Shown here: piece after piece, positions 1-8,579 of the stretch | Layout: every line of letters starts with the position of its first letter | Numbering within the stretch: the first letter of the stretch is position 1 | Source: Ariolimax columbianus | Lineage: Eukaryota; Mollusca; Gastropoda; Stylommatophora; Arionidae | NCBI GenBank assembly: GCA_036924085.1 | Contig: JAVGWX010000004.1 | Location: 35,772,293 to 35,836,292, forward strand | Length of the DNA stretch: 64,000 nt | Reading direction: 5' to 3' | Made by a program: the position numbers and the translations under genes | Notes under the pieces: model-generated | What the model was told of the DNA's origin: nothing | Seen by the model: the letters and a program-made list of their open reading frames with translations, nothing else | The model's database searches: none

Positions 1-530
1 TGTTACTCGATACAGGTATGCACTGTCCGCTACTCTCTCTTCATTATTGAATTCACCTACCCCCCTCAAAAGTCTGATGACTCAACAATTAGTCGATGCA
101 ACGTTGCATAACTATGCACTGCAATCCAGGTCATCTCTATGGTCTGACATTTCTAACCCAGACAGTGAGTTTTTTTTTTGTTTTTTTTTAAATGTGCATG
201 TTTTTTCTTCTTTATTTGCCATTTCAACATACCGAAATAAGCATGGATGGTAGGAAATTGAAGCCTTGTCTGCTGTTCAATGATTTTGATGTGGAAACTT
301 CACAAAAAAAGGATGTGTCCTCTGGCATGTTTATGTTATGTCTCTTTATTCTCTCTTTTTCCAGGAAATGTGCCTGCTGTCATGTATTGTGCAAGTACCA
401 CTCAGTACCATTAATACGACCGCCCAGAAGATGAAAAGAGGAGCCAGAATGTTTTTACCAAAATTAAGAACATATTAAAAATGAATGCAAAATATATTTT
501 AAGAGCAAGCTTTAAACCCTATAGAGTGGC
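1..530. other. No gene recognised
   Basis: AT-rich sequence with short T-runs near 170-190. Two overlapping open frames (47-253 and 192-434) have no recognisable domain and look like chance frames. Confidence 0.5.
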
Positions 531-1845
531 CAAAGATGTATTACAGTGAATGAGCTTACAGTCACCAGCAACACATAGCTGGCTGCTTGCATCAGGATCA
601 GTGAACCATAGCTGGATGCTTGCATCAGGATCAGTGAACCATACCTGGCTGCTTCCATCAGGATCAGTGAACCATACCTGGCTGCTTCCATCAGGGTAAG
701 CTAACCATACCTGGCTGCTTGTATCAGGGTAAGCTAACCATAGCTGGCTGCTTGTATCAGGGTAAGCTAACCATACCTGGCTGCTTCTATCAGGGTAAGC
801 TAACCATACCTAGCTGCTTCTATCAGGGTAAGCTAACCATAGCTGACTGCTTCCATCAGGATCAGTGAACCATACCTGGCAGCTTGTATCAGGGTAAGCT
901 AACCATACCTGGCTGCTTCCATCAGGATCAGTGAACCATAGCTGACTGCTTCCATCAGGGTAAGCTAACCATAAATGGCTGCTTCCATCAGGTTCAGTGA
1001 ACCATAGCTGACTGCTTCCATCAGGGTAAGCTAACCATACCTGGCTGCTTCCATCAGGATCAGTGAACCATACCTGACTGCTTCCATCAGGGTAAGCTAA
1101 CCATACCTGGCTGCTTCCATCAGGGTAAGCTAACCATAGCTGGCTACTTCCATCAGGATCAGCTAACCATAGTTGACTGCTTGCATCAGGATCAGTGAAC
1201 CATAGCTGGCTACTTCCATCAGGATCAGCTAACCATAGTTGACTGCTTGCATCAGGATCAGTGAACCATAGCTGGCTGCTTCCATCAGAATAAGCTAACT
1301 ATAGCTGGCTGCTTGCATCAGGATCAGTGAACCATAGCTGGCTGCTTCCATCAGGATCAGCTAACTATAGCTGACTGCTTGCATCAGGATCAGCTAACCA
1401 TAGCTGGCTGCTTCCATCAGGATCAGCTAACCATAGTTGACTGCTTGCATCAGGATCAGTGAACCATAGCTGGCTGCTTCCATCAGGATCAGCTAACCAT
1501 AGCTGACTGCTTGCATCAGGATCAGTGAACCATAGCTGGCTGCTTCCATCAGGATCAGCTAACCATAGTTGACTGCTTGAATCAGGATCAGTGAACCATA
1601 GCTGGCTGCTTCCATCAGGATCAGCAAAGCCATAGTTGACTGCTTGCATCAGGGTCAGTAAACCATAGCTGGCTGCTTGCATCAGGGTAAGTTGACCAAG
1701 ACTCTATTCGCCCTCCAAGTACCAACCCTAAAAACAGGCTGTGCTAATGTCCTTTAACTAAGAAAATAGGGATCACAGTGGTACAGCAAACCTATAACCC
1801 AACCTAAACCAATTGAAACCTGATTTCTGGACCGAAAGCAGCTTT
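531..1845 (+). repeat. Family A interspersed repeat, copy A1 (with expanded 33-bp core)
   Basis: The left end (aagatg...acagtgaatgagct) matches the starts of the copies near 19448 and 35105. The right part (about 1695-1845) matches their bodies: a CAAGAC..CT..CCTCCA stretch, AACAGGCTG, CTAAG(A)GA..AGGGATC, then GGACCGAAAG. Between them, a unit present once or twice in the other copies is amplified about 34 times. The copy is cut at 1845, where a CR1 fragment begins. Family A has no coding capacity that I can see. Confidence 0.7.
577..1690 (+). repeat. 33-bp minisatellite, about 34 units
   Basis: Unit of the form CATAGCTGGCTGCTTGCATC + AGGATCAGTGAAC. Units vary: AGGATCAGTGAAC versus AGGGTAAGCTAAC, and GCATC/CCATC/GTATC. 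Variants cluster, with the AAGCTAAC type mainly on the left and the ATCAG type mainly on the right, as expected from local unequal exchange. The period is a multiple of three, which explains a long open frame on the minus strand (1365-1682). That frame is not evidence of coding. Confidence 0.95.
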
Positions 1846-1852
1846 TTTTTCT

Positions 1853-2236
1853 AGTTGTTTATATATTTCAAGAACAAAATTGGTCCTAACACCAATTCCT
1901 ATGGCACTCCACTTTTTACCTCACCCCACTCAGATAACTTATTTATATCCATTCTCTGCCTACTTCCCGTTAACCAATTTTCTATCCAATTGGCAACTTT
2001 GCAACCTATACCATGTGATAACAATTCGCAAAACAATCGTTGATGAGGTTATCTATTAAAGGCCTTTGCAGAATCCAGATAAATAACATCCATCGGCTCT
2101 CCAACATCTAACATTTTGCTAACCTCCTCCATCAATTCCAACAGATTTGTTAAGCACGATCTCCCTTTAGTAAAACCATGCTGACTCTTCCTGATTAGAT
2201 TAAGCTTTCCTAAGTACATTAGGGTTGTTCTCATTG
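1853..2236 (-). pseudogene. CR1-type reverse transcriptase fragment
   Basis: Read on the minus strand, this matches the RT core of the CR1 ORF2 at 21437-24175 (the part around 22085-22460 of the window). Recognisable pieces are QHGFTKGRSCLTNLLELMEEV, the D-containing motif VIYLDSAKAF (D.AKAF in place of DFAKAF), and, in another frame further right on that strand, remnants of the GVPQGSVLGPILFL region. It contains frameshifts and a premature stop, so it is a dead, doubly truncated fragment. It abuts the family A copy on its left. Confidence 0.85.
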
Positions 2237-2930
2237 TAAAGATGTTCAGAACAGAACAGAATAGAAAGACTACATCAGAATGTTAAAAAGATGTAATCAC
2301 ATAACTTACTCTGTCTGGGAGATTCCACTTTGCTAATGTTCTGCATGGTAATTCTGGTTCTTAAATCTTTCAAGTGTGGACTGACCTCAGATGTGAACCA
2401 AGACATGCTGTCTGGGGTTTGCCTTTCACATCACACATGTTAGCTGTAATTATCTGGTGATGAAAAGCAAAAACAGAGCTATATATCAATGAACAAAGTA
2501 AAGCAAATAAAGATTTTCATCATTTATTTTTAAAATCTTATAAAAATCAATGGTTGAGTATTTGAAGATGTATAACAGTCAGTGCTGGATTAACACATAA
2601 GCAGACTAAGCACATGCTTTAGGGCACCAGCAAAACAGGACACCAAAAAATGAGAAATGTGTTTTGAATAATTGTGATATTTCAAAAAGAGAATCGGATG
2701 GAAATCTGTATGTGAACTCTACCTTCAACTTACTTACTGGACTATAATTGATACACTTTAAACTCACATGAAAAGGAGAGGTACAGGGAAGTATCAAGTA
2801 GATGTTCTTTTCTAAACAACATGGAACATATCTGACAAACAACATTGACAACGTTCCCAAAATCTAGCTGAATTATGCTCTGTTGACTTGAGCGAATCTT
2901 TGGAATGAATCTCTATGGAGTACTACAGTG
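2237..2930. other. No gene recognised
   Basis: Mostly AT-rich. From about 2590 the plus strand may be the decayed upstream part of the hAT fragment that follows, but no motif is clear enough to call. Confidence 0.4.
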
Positions 2931-2943
2931 GTACAACTGATAT

Positions 2944-3318
2944 ATGAATACAAAGTTTGGTTTAAAAGGAGATATGAAACTATGTAACACTGATGTTCTT
3001 GACACAATAGTGAATAACGGAATACAAATTGTACATTCAAATGTAGATATGGCACTACGCATTTTTCTAACACTGATGATAACTAACTTTCCAGCAGAAC
3101 TCTCTTTTTCACGACTAAAAAGATCAAAATTCTCTCAGAAAACAACATTGTGTCAGGACAGGCTTGATTCACTTTCCTTATTGTGCATGGAAGCGGACAT
3201 GCCTCATCAAGTCAGTTTCAATCATTTCGTACAAGATTTTTTGGTCAGAAAATCTAGAAAAAAAAGAGTATTTTTAATTTCAACACATATGTATTTTGTG
3301 TATCACTTCGAAATATAA
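2944..3318 (+). pseudogene. hAT-superfamily transposase C-terminal dimerisation fragment
   Basis: A 124-codon open stretch carries the typical hAT C-terminal dimerisation pattern: NVDMALRIFLTLMITNFPAE, then LSFSRLKRSKF, then CQDRLDSLSLLCME. In this family these correspond to the L..L.TLP.T...ER.FS.LK..K.....RL..L..L block that mediates transposase dimerisation, as in ZMYM/DUF4371-type domesticated or mobile hATs. No upstream catalytic domain (RNase H-like DDE) or BED/TTF finger remains in frame, so this is a fragment. A second hAT piece lies at 35665-36035. Confidence 0.75.
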
Positions 3319-3889
3319 GACTTTAGTTACAGTTCATTATTGTTTTAATGTTTAATTGCATGTTGGGTGAGTGCACACTGCACCATAACATTTTCAGTGT
3401 TTGGTGATATCTGATGGCCGTAATTCAGCCCTGTGTACAGTTTAACTATTATGAGGATAGATATCAACAAAGATGGAAGCATAATTGAGGATGATGGTGC
3501 TAGGATAAAGAAAGCCATCTTTGTTTTCCATGCTTGCCTTTCAATACGAAATTATGCTAATTTATGTCATGGATAATATATAAATATAGTCATTATAAAT
3601 ATAGCACCTGTTTTAACAACAATCTCAAATGGCCATAGCAGAAGAACTAAATGCCAAGCACATCTACTAAAACAGTGTCGAAGTGTCCACCAAACACAAC
3701 ATTCACACATCCCCAAATACACATCACACTCATGAACTATCCAATGAACAAGTTAACCGATCTCAACGTATTCAAACGTTACTCACTTGAAACTATCCAG
3801 TCCTAACCCAGGGACTAGATTCAGGAATAGACAGATGACTTCCCTGTAAGGCTGCTATAAAATCAGGATAGAGGTTCTATATAATGTTT
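3319..3889. other. No gene recognised
   Basis: AT-rich, with no motif that I can support. The right end may belong to the decayed RNase H element that follows. Confidence 0.4.
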
Positions 3890-4610
3890 CCTGACAAAAC
3901 AGCAACAAAACCAACAATCTGTATCTTATGGATCATTCTTCTCAAACATCAATGCAGAGATCCAAGCAATATTAGAAATCCTGTCTGCTACCATTTCAAA
4001 ATACACCAACATAACAATATACTCAACAAACCTAGCCATATTCACAAACCCCCTATCCATTTTCCAGGCCCTGGAAAGCTGAGTCCCAAGACTTGATAAA
4101 ACCCTAACAAACATTCATAAATCTATAATGGTACTTGCATCCTATAGCATCAGCCCATCCCTACATTGGATACCAGGTCACACAGGCATCCGAAACAATC
4201 AAAGTGCTGATAAATTTACAAAAACATAAAAACAGGAACAAACAAGCCATTACCCATCATTCCCCCTGACCTAAGAATGACTGCAGACAGCAATAGATAG
4301 ACCAATGACTACAGGTGTGACTGCAAGAGCGTTGCATGCAGACTTGTCTCAACCTAATCCCAAAGAAAGAATCAACAATTTGAACGAAAGCAGTAAGAGT
4401 ACATTTGTCAGGTTGCAAATGACGTGTACCATTGAACAAACAGCAGAAAGAGTGACAGCACACCATACATCATTCTGTAAGCATTGCAACAGATAATACA
4501 AAACTGTAAAACCCCATCTTTGTGATTGCCCGTCATTGTCAGAACTGCAGATACCATTACTACCAGCAACTCCATCCATGACTAACACCATGTATCTAGA
4601 TCCTAAAACA
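3890..4610 (+). pseudogene. Decayed non-LTR element: RNase H domain and C-terminal Cys/His tail
   Basis: Across several frames the plus strand reads SYGSFFSNINAEIQAILEIL (the RNase H Glu motif), then TIYSTNLAIF (where Asp is expected), then LHWIPGHTGIRNNQSADKF (the WxPGHxGxxxNxxAD motif before the last catalytic Asp). Downstream are CKHCNR and CDCPSLSEL, remnants of the Cys/His tail usual after RNase H in I/Jockey-superfamily elements. Stops and frameshifts are frequent. It is clearly diverged from Element J in this window, so it represents another lineage. Confidence 0.7.
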
Positions 4611-4689
4611 CGAAAGAAGAAAATATCGTACTACCTGACATAAGGAAAAAAAGAGTGAGAATGTGTTGTTCTGGTGGCACACTGAAAAT

Positions 4690-5160
4690 ATCACATCCAA
4701 TCATCCTCAACAGACGTTTGTATCACATACATGTCAGTTTAGTTCAGATACCATTTCCACATCGAAGGTCGGCTGCAATGGGTCCCCTCTGTCTCATGCC
4801 TTGTACAATCTGACAGACTTTTCCCTGTCCATCTTCTGATTATAGCATTATTTACCTCTGGCATGTTTGCACCTTTCCTTCTGGTATTGTTTTCAGCAAA
4901 GTGTTGTCTTCTGATGATCTGACTAAAATAGCATAACTGTTGGACTTTAACAATTCTCTTTACTCCCCTAATTTCTCCAAGACTGCTTTATTTGTTTTCT
5001 TTTCTTTCCAGAAGATGCACCCCATTCTTCTACATATCCCCATTTCAAAGGCATCAATTCTCTTCTCCAATCGTTTGTTCATAGTCAATGTTTCAATGCC
5101 ATACAGTAAAGATGAGTATATATAACACTTGATTACTCTCATGGGGAGAGAAGACTAGGA
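4690..5160 (-). pseudogene. Decayed LINE reverse transcriptase C-terminal tail
   Basis: Minus-strand reading from 5142 gives VIKCYIYSSLLYGIETLTMN, KRLEKRIDAFEMGICRRMG and CIFWKEKKTNKAVLEKLGE. This is the 'thumb/connection' region found after the RT domain in many LINE proteins (VLLYGxExWT...RxxxFEMxxxRRxLxIxW). It continues in other frames leftwards as a cryptic Q.CYFSQIIRR..AE segment and a degenerate stretch near 4780. No catalytic motif is retained. Confidence 0.7.
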
Positions 5161-5440
5161 TCTGGTAAGACAAACCATACTGATCACGACCCTACCTTAC
5201 CCCCATGTAGTTCTCCCTGGAAACAGGCTATCTCTTGACAGTCTGACTAACAAGGTGGGGATCGACCTGATCCTTGTAGTAGCGAAAGACAGCAGATGAA
5301 AGCCAAGCATAGCATAATAGTCTGGAGGACCATTGTCAACCTTCATCAGCACACTCGGGATGTGAGGAAAGCTATTGCAACCCGCAACCTAAAGCTCTAT
5401 TCAGGGCACACAAAAGAGCAAACTTACTCATCGTCTGCAT
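5145..5440 (+). repeat. Family B interspersed repeat, copy B1
   Basis: Shares with copies near 27.9, 29.5 and 29.7 kb the block CCTGGAAACAGGCT, GACTAACAAGGTG.GGGATCGA, TCC(T/C)(T/C)GTAGTAG, then a CCTTCATCAGCACRCTCGG block and a TTCAGGGC(G/A)CACAAAAGAGC end. It carries one copy of the segment (GGTAAGACAAACCATACTGA) that is amplified as a 37-bp array at 28290-29395. Confidence 0.75.
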
Positions 5441-5489
5441 TCAACAACACCACTCCCATTTGTCATTTGTAAGTGACTTGTTTGAATGA

Positions 5490-5585
5490 CAATATATGAC
5501 TCTTTGGTGACAACAGATTTGGATATCCCTATTCTCTTCCTGATTTCCATTTCGTATCTCCCAGTTTCCACTATTATATTACCAA
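5490..5585 (-). pseudogene. Tiny LINE RT tail fragment
   Basis: Minus-strand reading gives FYYLGNIIVETGRYEMEIRK, matching the FxYLGsxIxxxGrxxxEIxxR block after the RT catalytic domain. It is about 30 codons long and interrupted at its right end by the C2H2-tailed element. Confidence 0.55.
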
Positions 5586-5597
5586 GATAGTAGAAGC

Positions 5598-6143
5598 ATC
5601 CGATGGCAAGATCGTGTCACTGACATTGAGGTTCTCTCGAGCGCTAACATGCCCAGCATCCATGCACTGCTAGAAAAAGCACGACTAGGATGGGCCGGAC
5701 ACCTCGTCTGTATGTCAGACGAGCGGCTCCCAAAGAAGCTTCTCTACGGCGAGCTGAGAGACGGATGGCGCGAGAGAGGGCGCCCAAAGAAACGTTTTAA
5801 AGACGGTCTGAAGGACTCACTAAAAAGTTGCCAGATAGACTTCGACACCTGGGAATGTCTTGCGAAAAACAGATCTGACTGGAGAAGCGCAGTCAAATCG
5901 GGTGTAGCTGCCGGTGAAGATGACCGTGTTGTGAAAGCCCAGAACAGACGCGAGACGCAGAAATCCCGAGCAGCGGGAACACCATCCCCTTCTTCAAACC
6001 TCGTGTGCCCGATATGTAGCAGATGTTTTCGTGCTCGCATTGGCCTGTTCAGCCACATGCGCACCCACACCCAACGGGGAAATCTGTGACAAGGATGATG
6101 TCGGCGGTCCTCATCGACAACGATGGACAGCTATTACTATTAC
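5598..6143 (+). mobile_element. 5'-truncated LINE 3' end with C-terminal C2H2 finger
   Basis: An open frame runs from the left end of the element to a stop at 6087-6089. The visible protein end reads RWQDRVTDIEVLSSANMPSI, then GWAGHLVCMSDERLPKKLLY, GELRDGWRERGRPKKRFKD and LVCPICSRCFRARIGLFSHM with RTH following, a C-x2-C-x12-H-x3-H finger at the extreme C terminus. This is the tail of a LINE ORF2 after RT; the RT and endonuclease are missing. It is GC-richer than its surroundings and has no internal stops, which suggests recent insertion. A short TTACTA-like tail ends it. TAGAAGC occurs at 5591-5597 and 6144-6150, a possible 7-bp target-site duplication. Confidence 0.75.
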
Positions 6144-6261
6144 TAGAAGCTCTTGAACTGTTCTAGTATTTGAACATCTATTGTTATCTGATGTGTAGAT
6201 GCCGAGTCTACTTTGGTAATTATCATAGTTTTTATGTGTTCAGTGTTACTGTCCAAGCCCG

Positions 6262-6555
6262 AGCTAAAGATGTTGCATAGGATGCACTGACAGCAGCCAG
6301 TGACTCACAGCGGGCAGCTTTCATAAGGGTTAATGAATCATAGCTGACCAAAACATTATTCAGCCTCCAGGTAGTAGTTCTGGAAACAGGCGACTTAGCC
6401 TGGCTAAGAGAATAGGGATCACAGAGAGAGGTAAACCTGCACCCAAAAATGCTGTGCTGAAACCGGGTGTGTTAGGTCAAAAGTGCAGATACCGCAGCCT
6501 CACTGTAAACTATAACGCATCCTTTTCAAGGATGAACGCTAAAGAAGATGATGGA
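6262..6555 (+). repeat. Family A interspersed repeat, copy A2
   Basis: Aligns by eye with the copies at 19448, 31265 and 35105: AATCATAGCTGACC, CCTCCAGGTAGTA, GGAAACAGGC, GCCTGGCTAAGAGAATAGGG, GGTGTGTTAGGTCAAAAGTG, TGTAAACTATAACGCATCC, and an end close to GATGAACGCTAAAGAAG. It has no expansion of the 33-bp core. Confidence 0.75.
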
Positions 6556-6624
6556 TCCATCCGACTTTCCATTCTTCATTTGAATCATTAATTCCTAAAG
6601 TTCTTATCCGCTTTCAGCCAGCAG

Positions 6625-7490
6625 AACTGTGTCATCATCATCATGTAGCATGTTCATTGCAGAACGTCGCCCTCACAACAGCCGATCAGTTAGACTCTCT
6701 ATCTCTAGACAGAACTCCCGTCTCTGTCTTAGTCATCTTCAGGATCTCTGTGATGTCTTGTGTCCATCTTCTCCTCAGTCTGTCTTTGCCCAACTTTCCA
6801 GGCACCATACCCTCCAGTATCTCTCTCTCTAGGCCATGGTGTTTCATGTGGCCAAAATATTTTAGCTTGCTGGACAAGATATTGTTTACTAACCAATTTT
6901 CCTTGTTGTCCAGTTCTTTTAGGATATCTGCATTTTTAATTTTCACTGTCCATGGCAATTTGAGCACCCTTCTGTGGCATTTTAGTTCTAAAGGTTCAAT
7001 CCTTTTTTTAAGTGTTTGTGTGGTGGTCCATGTTTCACATCAATAAGTTGCCACCAGGAAGATACAAGTTCACAGGATTTTGATGTTCATCATTTTATTA
7101 GAGTTCTGCCATAAGTTTCTCATTTTATTTAACCTCTGCATTGCCATAGCCATTCTCCGTCTGACTTCCTTCAGGCAATTACCATTGTTGCTTATCATTG
7201 AGACGAGGTACTCAAAACTTGTGACTTTCTCATTCTCCAGTTGTTCGAGAATAACTTTAGGTTTGGTCTTTGCCTTATCTGTGCTCAGCTCATTTTCTTG
7301 GTTTTACTTATATTCAGGTATAGATTTTGGTCTTCACTGTGTTGTTTTACCGACGCGATTGTCCGTTCCAGTCCCGCAGATGTGTCATCAGCATACATGA
7401 GATTATTAATCGTTACTCCACCAATTAGTTCTGGTATTTCAGTCGTGGTACATATCAGATGACTATAAATAATGATGACTAATACAGAAT
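6625..7490 (-). pseudogene. LINE reverse transcriptase, C-terminal half with YADD box
   Basis: The minus strand reads INNLMYADDTSAGLERTIAS (catalytic YADD box) from about 7415 leftwards, then LNISKTKKMSSAQIR. Further along come LPWTVKIKNADILKELDNKE, NWLVNNILSSKLKYFGHM and GLEREILEGMVPGKLGKDRL with RRRW following. These are the RT palm and post-RT tail of the LINE type that is scattered here. Stops and frameshifts split it. Its 3' end (left side) is ACATGCTACATGATGATG on the minus strand, shared with copies ending at 19862, 31140 and 56845. Confidence 0.85.
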
Positions 7491-7682
7491 TGGACTAGAC
7501 AACATCCAATATAGCGTGAAGGTTAAAGAAAGAATGTAAACATGAAACAAGAAACGAAGCACAATTATAACCAAATATACCACAGTGTGGAGCCCATTAG
7601 AGAGGAATAGCGATGAAAAGAAAACTGAGATGATATTGACAAAACAATTAAGTCACATGGATGGAAAAGATGAAAAATGGAA
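7491..7682. other. Unassigned flank of the 49-bp array
   Basis: A-rich sequence without a recognisable motif, leading directly into the array. Confidence 0.4.
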
Positions 7683-8231
7683 CAAAAAGAAGTTGATGGT
7701 GAACAAAAGCTGTAATCTCATGATCCATTGACAAAAAGAAGTTGATGGTGAACAAAAGCTGTAATCTCATGATCCATTGACAAAAAGAAGTTGATGGTGA
7801 ACAAAAGCTGTAATCTCATGATCCATTGACAAAAAGAAGTTGATGGTGAACAAAAGCTGTAATCTCATGATCCATTGACAAAAAGAAGTTGATGGTGAAC
7901 AAAAGCTGTAATCTCATGATCCATTGACAAAAAGAAGTTGATGGTGAACAAAAGCTGTAATCTCATGATCCATTGACAAAAAGAAGTTGATGGTGAACAA
8001 AAGCTGTAATCTCATGATCCATTGACAAAAAGAAGTTGATGGTGAACAAAAGCTGTAATCTCATGATCCATTGACAAAAAGAAGTTGATGGTGAACAAAA
8101 GCTGTAATCTCATGATCCATTGACAAAAAGAAGTTGATGGTGAACAAAAGCTGTAATCTCATGATCCATTGACAAAAAGAAGTTGATGGTGAACAAAAGC
8201 TGTAATCTCATGATCCATTGACAAAAAGAAG
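7683..8231 (+). repeat. 49-bp minisatellite, 11 identical units plus a partial
   Basis: The unit begins CAAAAAGAAGTTGATGGTGA and ends CATGATCCATTGA. Eleven consecutive units run from 7683 to 8221 with no difference that I can see, followed by 10 bases of a twelfth. The perfect homogeneity implies very recent amplification or an assembly effect. The source sequence was not recognised. The unit is unrelated to the other 49-bp satellite at 37-43.6 kb. Confidence 0.97.
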
Positions 8232-8579
8232 CATGGATGATAATGGATAAATATAAAATAAGTATAAACTTTTCAAAAAATATGTAAACAACTTGAAAAG
8301 AGTCTACTGTAATATAAACTACTAAAACATATACAAAAATTAAAAACTGAAGAGTATAGACAGTATCTTAACATAACTGATTAACAACTTCCTCAATTTT
8401 TTGTCTGCTCAAGTATTCATCCAAAGTATTTGTTTACCTGTCAAAGTATCTTTTGACCTTGATACATTTTCAATTTGTATTTATTGTTACAATAAATGCA
8501 TGGTGTTTAATGAAAAGTAAGCAAATAATTTCAACTATGTGTTTTTAATTGGTTTTATTTATGTAGATTTATAAAAATG
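8232..8579. other. No gene recognised
   Basis: AT-rich spacer. Nothing supportable is seen before the decayed RNase H domain starting near 8580. Confidence 0.4.

Noticed and set aside
1365..1682. 105-codon minus-strand repetitive frame
   Set aside because: Generated by the 33-bp minisatellite, whose period is a multiple of three.
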